Assembly (NCBI GenBank): GCA_028689205.1
Contig: JAQTWP010000006.1
Coordinates: forward strand, 27,937 to 91,936
Reading direction: 5' to 3'
DNA from: Candidatus Altimarinota bacterium
Lineage (GTDB): Bacteria; Patescibacteriota; Gracilibacteria; BD1-5; UBA2023
DNA: 64,000 bases
How positions within the stretch are numbered: the stretch's first letter is position 1; each line of letters begins with the position of its first letter. This document shows, one piece after another, positions 20,876 through 31,284 of the stretch. Both the position numbers and the translations under genes were made by a program. Under the pieces are notes generated by a model that was given only the letters and a program-made list of their open reading frames with translations, was not told where the DNA came from and did not search any database.

Positions 20876-21568
20876 ATGTTTATTGCAATAGAATGAGTTG
20901 ACTGAGCATGAAAAGCAACTCAAACCAGACTACTTTTAGAAAATCTTGATAAAAAATGATTCAGTGCCGAAAGTATATCATTTCCTGCTTATTGAGAATG
21001 ATCATGTAGGTTCGTTGAGAATTTTTTGAATTGAACATACGGACATCCATCAGAACTTGATTGATATATAGCTTCTAGTTTTTATGTACTTGATAGATTC
21101 GAACAATCTCCAAAACTCAAGAATATTATAGCTACAAAAGATTTCCTAGTAACTGACAGATATTCAATATCCAATTTTATACATAGATGAACCAAATTCC
21201 TTGAATCAAACGACACAGAATGATTACATAAGTTTTTTGATTGGATTTATGATTTTGAATTCAATAAAGCATGACTTCCAAAGCCTGACCTAATAATTTT
21301 TCTTTCTCTTTCAATGAAAAATATAAGATCACAAATAGAAAGGAAAAAAGAACAAGATAGACAATATGTATCTATAGATTGATGATTAGATTTGGCAGAA
21401 CAAGATATCAAACATCAGGAATATTCTCTACTAGTATGAAAAGAATATCTACCAAAATATTTCCATAATTATATCGTGTTTGAATGTGAAAAAGAAAACT
21501 GAGAAATGATGACTCCAGAAGAAATAAATGAAAAATTGGTAGAAATTATTTTAAGTAAAAAATCTTAA
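20876..21568 (+). CDS. tmk: Thymidylate kinase
   Basis: The 230-residue protein starts MFIAIEGVDGAGKATQ, the thymidylate kinase P-loop, in which all three invariant glycines are TGA; this is some of the best evidence in the window for code 25. The DR motif appears as VTDRYSISN and the dTMP-binding region as PDLIIFLSLS. It phosphorylates dTMP to dTDP. The next gene starts 2 bp after the stop, so a prepilin gene is oddly coupled to it. Confidence 0.93.
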
Positions 21569-21569
21569 T

Positions 21570-22991
21570 ATGCATAATTCACTAAAAACCAAAAACAAAA
21601 CACTAAAAATTAATTTCTGATTCACTTTAGTTGAGCTCCTGATTGCAGTGACGCTTTCTGCACTTTTAATGACTTCTGTAATGATATTTACCTGAGCAAA
21701 TATTAGGAATTCAAAAAAAAATGAAAAAATACTTTCGAATTCTAATAAAAATTACAGTTTTGAAACCAAATTATTAGAAGTAACTGGGAATATTGATACT
21801 AATTGAATATATAATTCTTGAAGTAGTTTTTGAAGTTATTCAAGTTGAATATTTTTATCAACAAAATGACCTAATCTACCTATTACATTTATTGGAATAA
21901 AAACATTCACAGGTTTTTGTGATTCTTTTTCATGATCAGCAAGTGCAACATGAACTATTAATAGGCTTGTAATTAAAGAAATGCTCTCAGAAAATAACTC
22001 TCATTCGTGAACTACCAATTATTATATCAATAGAGATAAAAATTCTATCTATACTTCTTGATCAATTCTTGCTGTTTGAACATGATTAAAATGAAATAGT
22101 CTTAGTAGTAGCTGAACCTGAACAGAACTTAATAATCCTTCGGCTATAATTGAGAATTCTGGTATTCTATATATTGCAGATTCATGAAATAATAGAATTC
22201 TATCATATGTAATATCAACTGGTGGAATATATGAAATTGCAAATAATAAAAACTGAATATCTAATCCTACGGATATATATTATTCCTGAGCTTTATATAT
22301 AACCAATGCTTGAGCCTGAAATATTATAAAAATTACAGATTGAATGTGAACTTGAGATAAATTAGATACTTCATTTAAAGTCCCAAAAAACATTACTTTT
22401 GATAAAATTGAATTTATCTTCAATTGAATTGCAAATATATCTAGCCCAACATCTAGTTGAAGTTTTACTTTTAGTTGAATAAGCACGGGTACAGAAGATA
22501 TTGTCAGTACTTGAACTACTCTAACTTACTTTTTTTCTTGAACAACAAGGACTATTAATTCTTGAACTACTTATTGAGTTACAATTAATTCAATATCTCC
22601 ATATCCAACTTCTACTTGATCATATTCCGTAAAAGTTAATTTCCTATCTTGAGTAATAGTGCAGGATAGTCTTAATTTGCCATATTTTATCAAATGAGAT
22701 TGAATTACCACCACAATGAAGTGAAATACTATAGAAGTACTTAGTTGATGAATTATCTACCCTAATAATATCACATCAATAACTGCGCGGGATTCAACGA
22801 TTACTAATTACAATAGTTTGCTTAATAATTCATTCTGAATAAAAACAATTAGTGAACTTCCTATAAAAGATTTTAATTATAATGTAGATTGAAATATCTT
22901 AAGTATAAAAGTTAGCTACTACAAATATTATGATTGTCTGAATGAAAAACATATTATAAAAGAAAAAATCTATAAAAAGCTTTTGAAATAA
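21570..22991 (+). CDS. Prepilin-like protein with NHL-type repeats
   Basis: The 473-residue protein has a prepilin leader ending in G17|FTLVELLIAVTLSALLMTSVMIF, diverged from the 0.8-6.6 kb array. The middle part (about residues 185-270) contains NHL-like units such as ILYIADSGNNRILSY and ALYITNAG, typical of beta-propeller blades that bind protein or sugar. The C-terminal half is Ser/Thr/Asn-rich with beta-strand character. It is likely a pseudopilin that displays a small propeller or partial propeller. It is tightly linked to tmk. Confidence 0.75.
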
Positions 22992-23058
22992 ATTAACAAT
23001 AACTATTTACCTCCAAATATCTTCAAAGAAGAAAAAATCTCTTTAAGATTTTATAATA

Positions 23059-23100
23059 AAAAAAGACTAGTCTAAAAAATTTTAGACTAGTCTTTTTTTT
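23059..23100. terminator. Bidirectional terminator
   Basis: A long perfect stem, AAAAGACTAGTCTAAAA with TTTTAGACTAGTCTTTT, ends with T8. It separates the convergent genes at 21570 and 23109. Confidence 0.85.
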
Positions 23101-23108
23101 GGTATTGA

Positions 23109-23546
23109 TTATAAATTCGAAAAATCTGCGGGAAGTTCATCAGTTCAGGTGGAAGAATCTATATTCAAATCATCTTTAGAACCAAAGAATTTTGTAGAAA
23201 TTTGCTTAATTTCAAGAAATATTGCATTAGGGGAAACATATTTTGACACATTAAGTCATAACATATCTCATATCTTAGGTGATATAAATATAGCAAGTAT
23301 AATTATGATAAGACCAATTATAGAATATCTTATAGAATTAATTGCAGGTTTTGTTTTTTCTTCCTTTCATCCAGAAAGAATTAGCATTACTCATCACCAT
23401 ATAAAATAAAATACAGCGAGCATTCAAGAAAAAAGAACTACTAAGGCAATAGCAACTCTTATAATATCATCCAATTCATAAGCTTTTGATCCTTCAATTC
23501 ATATTTCTCAAGCTGCAACTGCAGCGCTTGCTATTTCTATAAACAT
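23109..23546 (-). CDS. VirB2/TrbC-like two-helix membrane protein
   Basis: The 145-residue protein has two hydrophobic helices: residues 30-58 (VAIALVVLFSGMLAVFYFIWGGVMLILSGG) and 70-92 (IRYSIIGLIIIILAIFI), with a short loop rich in Gly and Lys. This is the layout of T4SS pilin-like proteins common in CPR genomes, which lie near type IV pilus or secretion genes. No other secretion genes are next to it here. The C-terminal tail is hydrophilic. Confidence 0.6.
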
Positions 23547-23618
23547 ATTAATTAACTTTTTAGTTATAAATCGCTCTCACTATAGTTATCTAAGCAAAAA
23601 AGTAAAGAATTTTTTACC

Positions 23619-23643
23619 AAAAAAGTCCCGAAGGACTTTTTTT
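23619..23643 (-). terminator. Terminator of the rpsP-khpA unit
   Basis: AAAAGTCC and GGACTTTT around CGAA, with A/T-runs on both sides, 12 bp after the khpA stop. Confidence 0.8.
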
Positions 23644-23654
23644 AATTTTTTATA

Positions 23655-23894
23655 TTATTCTTCAACAACTTTTAGATTAACTCTAGCATTTGTTTTAGAA
23701 CCGTATACTCTAAGAACAGTTCTGATGGCATCAATTGTTTTACCACCTTTACCAATTACTGTTCACATATCATTTTTATTGATTTTTAGTAAAAGTAAAG
23801 TTCCCATTTCATCTTCTTTGATTTCAACTTCAACATCTTGTGGAGTTTTTACTAAAGAAGTAACTATAAACTTCAAAAATTCTACAGCTTCCAT
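23655..23894 (-). CDS. khpA: KH-domain RNA-binding protein
   Basis: The 79-residue protein is a single KH domain with the signature VIGKGGKTIDAIRTV, as in KhpA (YlqC). It follows rpsP by 24 bp, which is the standard position of khpA in many bacteria. KhpA usually pairs with KhpB/Jag and binds many RNAs. The first of the signature's neighbouring glycines (DMG) is TGA. Confidence 0.92.
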
Positions 23895-23918
23895 TATTTA
23901 AAAGTAAAAAAATAAAAA

Positions 23919-24146
23919 TTATTTATTGCGTTCCAAAATTCTTTTTAAGCTATCTGAGTATTGAGCTCAGTTGCTTATATATTTTTGTGCTTCATTAGTA
24001 TCAAAACTAAGTTCTTTTGTTAAAGGATTATAAAATCCAAGAACCTTTTGATGTCAGTGTTGGGGAGCTCTTTTAGCCTCAGTAAGAACAATTCTGTAAA
24101 AAGCTAGGTTTTTTCTTCAAGCTCTAGAAAGTCTGATTTTTAACAT
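23919..24146 (-). CDS. rpsP: Ribosomal protein bS16
   Basis: The 75-residue protein starts MLKIRLSRAGRKNLAFYRIV and continues KVLGFYNPLTKE, the bS16 pattern. It is a small-subunit assembly protein. Upstream gene of khpA and downstream of a tRNA-Leu gene in the same orientation. Confidence 0.95.
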
Positions 24147-24195
24147 GATTAAAGTAAAATTAGGAATTACAAGTTATAAAAGTTTGTATTTATTA

Positions 24196-24280
24196 TGGTG
24201 CCCGGGGCGGGAATTGAACCCGCACTCCCGAAGGAACAGGATTTTAAGTCCTGCGTGTCTACCAATTTCACCACCCGGGC
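24196..24280 (-). tRNA. tRNA-Leu(TAA)
   Basis: The minus strand reads GCCCGGGTGGTGAAATTGG, has a variable arm (GTTCCTTCGGGAGT), GGTTCAATTC T-loop, matching acceptor GCCCGGG/CCCGGGC and an encoded CCA. The anticodon loop CTTAAAA gives TAA. Confidence 0.97.
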
Positions 24281-24327
24281 AAGAATAGTAGACTTTAATA
24301 TCTAAAAAGAACTAAAGTCTAAAATTA

Positions 24328-24525
24328 TTATAAAACTCATTTAGTTTTAAGTGTCTTAATTGCTTTAGCAGATAATCTCATTCTAAACATGAGACCAGTT
24401 GCTGGATCTTTAATATTTCTCCAAAATAAATTTGGTTGAAATGTTCTTTTTGTTCTTCTTACTGAATGAGATACATTATTTCATGTACTTGTTCTCTTAC
24501 CAGTCAATTGACATACGCGTGCCAT
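24328..24525 (-). CDS. rpmB: Ribosomal protein bL28
   Basis: The 65-residue protein begins MARVCQLTGKRTSTGNNVSHS and contains RRTKRTFQPNLFW, diagnostic of bL28. The Gly in the STGNN loop is TGA. It lies between tRNA-Leu and rpsJ. Confidence 0.95.
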
Positions 24526-24555
24526 AAATATTTATAAGATTAGTAAATTAATTGT

Positions 24556-24876
24556 TTATAGTACTTTTAATTCAACACCAACTCAAGAAGGAATATTAAT
24601 ACCTTGTAAAAGCTCTAATGTTTTAGAAGTAGGTTCTTTAATATCGATAATTCTCTTATGTCTTCTGATTTCGAATTGTTCTCTTGCATCTTTATTTACA
24701 AAAGTTGATCTATTAACAGTAACTTTTTCTATTTTAGTTGGAAGTGGAATTGGTCCAACAACAATTGCTCAAGAATCTTTTGCAGTAAGAACAATTTTTT
24801 TAACAGCTTCATCTATAAGCTTATGTTCGAATGCTTTAACAACAATTCTTATGTTCCCAGTTTTTTTTGCAGACAT
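24556..24876 (-). CDS. rpsJ: Ribosomal protein uS10
   Basis: The 106-residue protein has [33 protein letters not shown] and the H-K-R-I-I-D-I loop (RRHKRIIDI), all typical of uS10 (NusE). It sits downstream of tuf, as in the str-S10 arrangement, but the rest of the S10 operon is not in the window. Confidence 0.96.
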
Positions 24877-24922
24877 TGTATAAAAATTATTAATTATGAA
24901 TTACATATTATAAATTCATTTT

Positions 24923-24950
24923 TTGTAAGGAAGATTGCTCCTCCTTACAA
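24923..24950. other. Hairpin between rpsJ and tuf
   Basis: TTGTAAGGA pairs with TCCTTACAA. There is no clear T-run on the minus-strand side, so its role is uncertain. Confidence 0.4.
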
Positions 24951-25005
24951 ATTGATTAATCTATAATGGAATAAAATTATTAAAACGAAAATAATTGTTT
25001 GAAAA

Positions 25006-25083
25006 ATGAGTACCGGAGCGAAACGTAGTGAAAACTACGGTGAGCGAGGAAACGGAGTTTTGAAGACAAAGATTAAGTTTTAA
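25006..25083 (+). other. GC-rich hairpin element with a 25-codon frame, between rpsJ and tuf
   Basis: A GC-rich island in AT-rich surroundings. It contains CGTAGT-GAAA-ACTACG at 25024-25039, a perfect 6-bp stem with a GNRA tetraloop. The plus strand is open for 25 codons (MSTGAKRSENYGERGNGVLK...), convergent with tuf. It may be a structured RNA or a mobile repeat; coding is possible but unproven. Confidence 0.45.
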
Positions 25084-25090
25084 TGTTTTA

Positions 25091-26284
25091 TTAAGCTGTT
25101 ACTTTAGCAACTACTCAAGAACCTACAGTTCTACCACCTTCACGGATAGCGAATCTAAGACCTTGATCCATAGCTATTGGAGAACCTAATTCAATAACCA
25201 TTTTAATGTTATCTCATGGCATAACCATTTCAACACCAGCAGGTAATTCAATTGTACCAGTTACATCAGTAGTACGGAAATAGAATTGAGGTTTGTAACC
25301 TTTGAAGAATGGAGTATGACGACCACCTTCATCTTTTGTAAGTACGTATACTTCAGCTTCGAATTTAGTATGTGGTTTGATTGATGCTGGTTTAGCAAGA
25401 ACTTGTCCTCTTTCAATATCATCTCTTTCAATACCTCTTAGAAGTAGTCAAGCATTATCTCAAGCTTCACCTCTATCTAATTGTTTGTGGAACATTTCAA
25501 CTCAAGTAACAGTAGTTTTTTTAGTATCTCTAATACCTACTACTTCAATTTCATCACCAATTTTAATAACTCATTGTTCAATTTTACCAGTAACTACTGT
25601 ACCTCTACCTTTAATTGAGAATACATCTTCAACTGGCATAAGGAAAGGTTTGTCAAGTGGTCTATCAGGAACTGGAACGAATTTTTCAATTGCTTCAAAT
25701 AGTTCAATAATAGTTTTAGCACCATATGCTTTGTCCATATCAGTTGGATTTTGTAGAGCTACTAATCAAGAACCTCTGATAACTGGAGTATCATCTCCTG
25801 GGAAATCATATTTTGAAAGTAATTCTCTAATTTCCATTTCAACTAAATCTAGCATTTCTTCATCATCTACCATATCACATTTATTCATGTAAACTACGAT
25901 ATATGGAACACCTACTTGTCTAGCTAAAAGAATATGTTCTCTAGTTTGAGCCATTGGACCATCAGTTGCAGCAACTACTAGAATTGCAGCATCCATTTGT
26001 GCAGCACCAGTAATCATGTTTTTAATATAATCAGCATGCCCTGGACAATCAACGTGAGCGTAATGTCTAGCTGCAGTTTCATATTCAATATGTGCAGTAT
26101 TAATTGTTATACCACGTGCTTTTTCCTCTGGAGCAGCATCGATTTTGTCGAATGCAGTTACATCTCATCCAAACTTGCTAGCAAGAACGATAGAGATACC
26201 AGCTGTAGTAGTAGTTTTACCATGATCAACGTGACCAATGGTACCTATGTTTAAGTGTGGCTTTGAGCGATCAAAAGTTGCCAT
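25091..26284 (-). CDS. tuf: Elongation factor Tu
   Basis: The 397-residue protein has the full GTPase set: [22 protein letters not shown], and the C-terminal RTVGSGVVAKV. TGA is used at several conserved glycines, including the last one in GSGVV. It delivers aminoacyl-tRNA to the ribosome. It is upstream of rpsJ, with a structured GC-rich element between. Confidence 0.97.
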
Positions 26285-26367
26285 AATTATAAAAAATTAT
26301 TAAATAAAAATTAAATAGTGTTTTTAAGCGATCCAATGATATGAAAAATGCAGAAAAATGCAAATAA

Positions 26368-26454
26368 TTATTTTTGGATTTTACGCATCTTTTTAGTAAT
26401 TCTATCACTAGCTCTACGTAGCTTTTTATGAGCTTTTGTTGTTAATCTAGGCAT
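26368..26454 (-). CDS. Very small basic protein, 28 residues
   Basis: The frame MPRLTTKAHKKLRRASDRIT... is strongly basic, like the tiny proteins of the ribosome, and starts 2 bp after the stop of the 70-residue gene upstream. It lies in a run of translation genes. I could not match it to bL34, bL35, bL36 or bTHX. It may be an unrecognised ribosomal protein or a translated spacer. Confidence 0.4.
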   Translation of the reverse strand: MPRLTTKAHKKLRRASDRITKKMRKIQK

Positions 26455-26455
26455 A

Positions 26456-26668
26456 TTATATTTTGTTAATATTTATAGAATATTTCTTTAATTTTACCAT
26501 AACAAATTTCCTAGCATTAATAAGCCATTTTGTTTGTCATTCTACTATTACTCTTTTTTCAAGTGCCTTGAAATGTTTAATAGTATTTTCGATTTTCCTT
26601 CCCGATTTTGCTCATTTTTTAGTTACAGCATAATTTAGGGCTCTAGGTCTTTTGTTACTTAATCACAT
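26456..26668 (-). CDS. Unknown basic protein, 70 residues
   Basis: The product MGLSNKRPRALNYAVTKKGA... is Lys/Arg-rich with a helical middle (ENTIKHFKALEKRVIV). It stands between two tRNA genes and tuf and is coupled to the 28-residue frame. Position and composition point to a ribosome-associated or RNA-binding role, but no family is recognised. Confidence 0.55.
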
Positions 26669-26752
26669 ATTCTATAAAAGTTAATATTGTAATGTACGGA
26701 GTAAATAAAGAAAGTTTATGTAAACTTTCTAATTAAACTTTTTACTTAAATT

Positions 26753-26829
26753 TGGTGGAGATTAAGGGGGTCGAACCCTTGACCTCCTGCGTGCAAGGCA
26801 GGCGCTCTAGCCAACTGAGCTAAATCCCC
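26753..26829 (-). tRNA. tRNA-Ala(TGC)
   Basis: The minus strand starts GGGGATTTAGCTCAGTTGG, has anticodon loop CTTGCAC (TGC) and T-arm GGGTTCGACCCC, with encoded CCA. Confidence 0.97.
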
Positions 26830-26893
26830 AAATTTACATTTTTTTAGTAAATTGAATAATTTTTTTGTACTAAATTTTGGCTAACACAATTTA

Positions 26894-26970
26894 TGGCGGA
26901 ACCAACGAGATTCGAACTCGCGACCTCCCGCGTGACAGGCGGGCGCTCTAACCAGCTGAGCTATGGTTCC
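26894..26970 (-). tRNA. tRNA-Asp(GTC)
   Basis: The minus strand starts GGAACCATAGCTCAGCTGG, anticodon loop CTGTCAC gives GTC, T-arm GAGTTCGAATCTC, and CCA is encoded. Confidence 0.97.
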
Positions 26971-27046
26971 ACTTAAAAAATGGTGCGCACAATATATGTT
27001 TTTTTTTACAAATTGCAAATTTTTTTATAAGATTATTGAAGAAACC

Positions 27047-27973
27047 TTATTTTAATTTTGTACTTCAGGCTTTATTTATGAATTTTTGTGAAGATAAAAA
27101 TCAACTAATTATTCAAACAAAAGACATTCATCATATTTCATAAAAGAAATAGCTTTTGTAATTAAGTAAGAATTTATCTATAAATTCGGGAAAATTCTTA
27201 ATAAGGTATATATTAACGGTTTTTATTATATAAATAAATATAAGCAAACTTAGAACTGTTGAAAATATTGTATAAATTAACCCCTGTACACTAAAAGGAC
27301 CATAAATGAATACATTATCACCTCCTACTAATTTGGTTACCTTAATTTCGTCTCTATAGAAGAATATAAAATTACCAATAGTATTATAGATAATAATAAA
27401 GACAGAAAAGATAAAAGAACAGATAATTACGTATATTCAAATTTTAATAGAATTAAATACTTGAATTACTCATTTTACTCTTTCATGTTGAGCCTTATAT
27501 GCTATAATATTATTTTTGAATCCTGCCTCGTCATATATTACAACTCCCTTATATTTACTAATTACATCATTTAATTCATCATATTCTCCGATACCAATAT
27601 TCTCAACCTTAATTGATGCTGGAAGAGGATTTTCTGAATCAGTCTCGACTAACTGAGTAAGATCAGGACTATATTTTTTCATTTCACTTAACGCCTCGTC
27701 AGAAGAGACATATATGACATTTATATTATCACTTATAGACTTCACTCATGATATAAGCTCCACCACCTCAGAGTTCTCACTACTATATCATTTATTGAAT
27801 GTTATAGACATTGATAATCTAGAATTGATATCCCCTATTAATTCATCAGTAGTAAAATTCACAAGCAAAAGAATATTTATAAAAAATATTATAAGAGAAA
27901 TAACGAGTACAGAAGAAAATGACAAAAAGGCATTTCTTTTGATATTTTTAATAGCGTATTTTAGAATTCTCAT
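27047..27973 (-). CDS. ftsX: FtsX-like cell-division ABC permease
   Basis: The 308-residue protein begins MRILKYAIKNIKRNAFLSFS with a first membrane helix at residues 20-42, an extracellular domain of about 130 residues (VVELISGVKSISDNI, containing the typical SSDEALSEMK motif) and three more helices from residue 170 on (RDEIKVTKLVGGDNVFIYGPF between them). This is the FtsX topology. With FtsE it would couple ATP hydrolysis to peptidoglycan hydrolase activation at the septum. ftsE is not next to it here. Confidence 0.88.
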
Positions 27974-28092
27974 AAATATTTGGGAGTTAATCGAAAGTAT
28001 TGTAGAAAATAATTGAGATATGGCAAATTTTTGATAAAAAAAATAAAATATGATATACTAGAAATATACTTTTATAAATTAATTAAAAAAAT

Positions 28093-28509
28093 ATGAACAA
28101 AATATCTGAAGGAATGAATTGTAATATTGCAACATTTAAAAATGGAGAAACTGTTTTATATATTAATCCTGATAAATGAAGTGTAGATATATCATATTCA
28201 CATTGAAATTGACATAAATGAATATGCGATATAATGTCAACTACAAAATCTAAAAGTGAAAAGGAAATTGCAGAATGACTTAAAGTTTCAGGATATTATC
28301 TTCTATGAAGGACTGATAAAAAATGAAAAATACCAGAATATATAACTGATGCGATCGATATAACTACACATGAAATTGTTTTTGTCACATGAACAAAGAA
28401 CGATGAAGTTTTCATAGAAACATTAATATTTGCAAAATTACCTGAACTAAATAAAGTAAACAAGAAAAAAGTATGATTTAAAGAAAAAATCAAAACATTG
28501 ATTGAATAA
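28093..28509 (+). CDS. Unknown protein, 138 residues
   Basis: The product MNKISEGMNCNIATFKNGET... has no signal peptide. A Gly/His-rich stretch (SYSHGNGHKGICDIMS) is written with TGA, and the C-terminus is basic. No family recognised. It is divergent from ftsX and ends at its own terminator. Confidence 0.7.
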
Positions 28510-28530
28510 AAGCGAAAGAATATAAAATAA

Positions 28531-28573
28531 AAATTCCACTTATGAACTTGACCCCATAATAGTGGAATTTTTT
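28531..28573 (+). terminator. Terminator after the gene at 28093
   Basis: AAATTCCACT and AGTGGAATTT make a perfect 10-bp stem with a 20-nt loop, followed by T's. Confidence 0.7.
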
Positions 28574-28615
28574 AGTTATTTCGTAGTATTATATAGGCAT
28601 TTAATTAAATACAAA

Positions 28616-28642
28616 AAAACTGATGTTAAAAACACCAGTTTA
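28616..28642 (-). terminator. Terminator after rpmA
   Basis: AAACTGATGTT and AACACCAGTTT pair with one mismatch, A-run on the outer side, 20 bp past the rpmA stop on the minus strand. Confidence 0.6.
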
Positions 28643-28662
28643 AATTTATTTAATATTCAGAA

Positions 28663-28935
28663 TTATTTTACGCTTACGTAAACATCTCTATAAACTCTTT
28701 TATCAAATCTAACTCTTCTTTTCTCTTGGAAAACAACAGTTCATTCAATTTTAGAGTAAAGAGTAAAATCTACACCTTGAGAAACATTTTCCCCTGGCCA
28801 GAATTTATTACCTTTTTGACGTATTATGATACCACCAGCTTTAACTGGTTGTTCACCGAATACTTTTACACCAAGTCTTTTTGCTTGGGAATCACGACCA
28901 TTACTGGTACTTCATTGAGCTTTCTTATGAGCCAT
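28663..28935 (-). CDS. rpmA: Ribosomal protein bL27
   Basis: The 90-residue protein is MAHKKAQGST then [19 protein letters not shown] and [15 protein letters not shown], the bL27 pattern. The N-terminus starts directly with AHKKA, without the cleavable extension seen in Firmicutes. It is the last gene of the block that begins with infA. Confidence 0.96.
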
Positions 28936-28967
28936 AGTTCTTATTATTAAGAGTTAATTGAGTTTTT

Positions 28968-29063
28968 TGTCATGGTGATCCCGTCTGCGGGAGAACTATT
29001 AAGTCAGAGACTTATAATTTATAACTCTTGCGAGTTAATCCTTCGACAGGTTCAGAAAGACAT
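28968..29063. repeat. Dispersed palindromic element, diverged copy
   Basis: Opens TGTCATGGTGATCCCGTCTG and closes CCTTCGACAGGTTCAGAAAG before ACATT, sharing the CTCTTGCGAGTTAAT core with the elements at 7858 and 8436. It lies between rpmA and rpsG. Confidence 0.55.
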
Positions 29064-29075
29064 TAATGTTTTAGA

Positions 29076-29534
29076 TTATTTTCTGTTTTGAGCAAATCTA
29101 GCGAATGCTTTATTAGCTTCAGCCATTTTGTATACTTCTAATTTTTTCTTGAAAGCGTTCCCTGTTTCTTGAGATGCTTCAATAATTTCTTGAGCTAGAA
29201 AACGTGAGAATTCTCAACCTTTTTTAGCGTTAGCAGAAGCAAGTATCCATCTTGTAGCAAGAGCTAATTGTCTTTTTGGTTTTACTTCTTGTGGAACTTG
29301 ATAAATAGAACCTCAAACTCTTTTTGGTCTTACTTCGATTTTTGGCATAACATTTTCAAATGCTTTTTCAAAAACTTCTTCTGGATTTTTTTGTCCTTTA
29401 GCTTTCATTTCTTCGAAAGTATTAGAAATGATTTTTAATGCAAGAGATTTTTTACCATCTTTCATTATATAATTAACGAATTTTAGAATTCTTTCGTTTT
29501 TCATTCCTGTAATGACACTACCTTTTGTACTCAT
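29076..29534 (-). CDS. rpsG: Ribosomal protein uS7
   Basis: The 152-residue protein has [34 protein letters not shown] and the [16 protein letters not shown] segment, all typical of uS7. It follows rpsL by about 30 bp. fusA, which normally follows, is not here. Confidence 0.95.
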
Positions 29535-29562
29535 AATCTATGGAGATTTATATAAAATTAAA

Positions 29563-29982
29563 CTATTTTTTTGCTTTTGGTTTTTTTGCACCGTATAGAC
29601 TTCTTGATTGTCCTCTTTTATCTACTCATTGAGTATCTAGAACTCATCTTAAGATATGATATCTCACACCCGGTAAATCCTTTACACGTCCTCATCTAAT
29701 CATAACAACTGAATGTTCTTGTAAGTTATGACCAATTCAAGGAATATATGCAATTATTTCTTCTCAATTTGTAAGTCTAACTTTTGCAACTTTACGTAAC
29801 GCAGAATTAGGTTTTTTTGGAGTAGTTGTATATACTTTTGTACAAACTCATCTTTTTTGAGGACAAGCTAATTCAGTAGTAGTTCTCTTAATTGAGTTTT
29901 TAATAATCTGCAAAGCAGGAGATTTACTTTTTCTGCTTTTGTCAGCTCTTGGTTTTCTGATTAATTGGTTTATAGTAGTCAT
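29563..29982 (-). CDS. rpsL: Ribosomal protein uS12
   Basis: The 139-residue protein starts [12 protein letters not shown] and contains [40 protein letters not shown] and [10 protein letters not shown], the decoding-centre protein. It ends in TAG. Confidence 0.97.
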
Positions 29983-30019
29983 GATGACAAATTATAATTA
30001 ATATCTAAAATTAAAATGA

Positions 30020-30415
30020 TTAACGTTTTGACCATTGAGTAGCTTTTCTTGCTTTGTGTAGACCTGGTTTTTTTCTTTCAACCTTTCTAGCATCACGAGT
30101 AAGAAGACTTGATAGTTTCATTGTTTTTTTATAAGCAGCATCTACTCTTGATAGACCGCGAGCAAGTCAATGTCTAATTGCTTGAACTTGTGCGCTTTCT
30201 CCTGATCACTCAACTTTAACTTCAAAATAATATTTTCATTCACCACTAACTAATTTTAGTGGAGAAAGTAAAACTTGGAAAAGATCTGCACGTTTTACAT
30301 AAGTTTGAAAATCTATTCAGTTAATCAATGATTTTCACTCTCATTCGTATAATTTTACTTGTGCAACTGCAGTCTTTCTTTTTCAGAGTGCATATATATA
30401 TTTCTTTGAAGCCAT
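30020..30415 (-). CDS. rpsI: Ribosomal protein uS9
   Basis: The 131-residue protein has [18 protein letters not shown] near the start, AIRHGLARGL and the terminal [17 protein letters not shown] (with TGA possible in the last motif), the tail that reaches the P-site tRNA. It directly follows rplM, the usual pair. Confidence 0.95.
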
Positions 30416-30439
30416 AATTGAATAATTAGAATATTATTT

Positions 30440-30871
30440 TTATAAAGTTATTGTTTCTGGTTTTTGAGCAGCAAAATTATGAGTAGCTCAAGTTTCTAGT
30501 TTTAATCTCAAAAGTACATCCTCTCTATGCTTAGTCTTAGGTAACATACCTTTAATAGCAAGTTTTAAGATTTCTGTAGGTTTTGTTTTTCTCATGGTCT
30601 TTACAGAAGTTTCTTTAAGTCCACCCATAAATTGTGAATGAGTACGATATAATTTATCTTCTTCTTTATTTCAAGTCAAAGTAACTTTATCTGCATTAAG
30701 TACAACCATGTAAGCTCAGTTATCAACATGAGGAGCAAAGTCTACTCTATCTTTTCATCTTAAAATTACAGCAATTTTTGTAGCTAGTCTACCTAATGTT
30801 AGACCTTCTGCATCAATTTGATACCATTTTCTTTCAGTATTTGCAATTTGCTTTGGATTAATCGTTTTCAT
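30440..30871 (-). CDS. rplM: Ribosomal protein uL13
   Basis: The 143-residue protein has [37 protein letters not shown] and [17 protein letters not shown], the uL13 pattern. It is transcribed between rplQ and rpsI. Confidence 0.95.
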
Positions 30872-30897
30872 AATGTTTTTCTTAAAGCTTTAATTTT

Positions 30898-31257
30898 TTA
30901 AACTAATTGAATTTTTACAAGTTTTGCTCCATCTCATTCTCTATATTTAATTGGAGTTGTAGTAGTTAAACCACATTTTCTGTCTTTATATTTCGGAGCG
31001 ATATTTTTAAAAAGTTCTATTGAAGATTCTTTTGTAAAAACATTTTTCTGAACTTCGCGAATAGCATTCATTTCGTCTTTTGAATTAACAATGTTAACTA
31101 AATGATCTACCATAATAGAAAGTGCTTTTGCTCTTTTTGGTGTAGTTATCATACTTTTGTGCATGAAAAAACTAGTGCAAAGATTGCGAATAGTAGCATT
31201 TCTATGGTCTCAATCTTTGTGATTGAATTTGAATAAATTATTAACTCTATGTCTCAT
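30898..31257 (-). CDS. rplQ: Ribosomal protein bL17
   Basis: The 119-residue protein starts MRHRVNNLFKFNHKDGDHRN and contains ATIRNLCTSFF, ITTPKRAKALS and a C-terminal RKCGLTTTTPIKYREGDGA, as in bL17. It follows rpoA, the conserved order. Confidence 0.93.
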
Positions 31258-31284
31258 AATTTCTTATAAATAATTTAAATATTA

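Noticed and set aside
20876..21568. TGA codons as selenocysteine sites
   Set aside because: There are dozens per gene at Gly positions and no SECIS-like structures; selenocysteine cannot explain them.
23109..23546. A type IV secretion locus around the VirB2-like gene
   Set aside because: No VirB4, VirB6 or VirD4-like genes lie nearby; the single two-helix protein is not enough.
25377..25892. A 171-codon plus-strand frame across tuf
   Set aside because: It is the antisense shadow of EF-Tu, whose product is certain.
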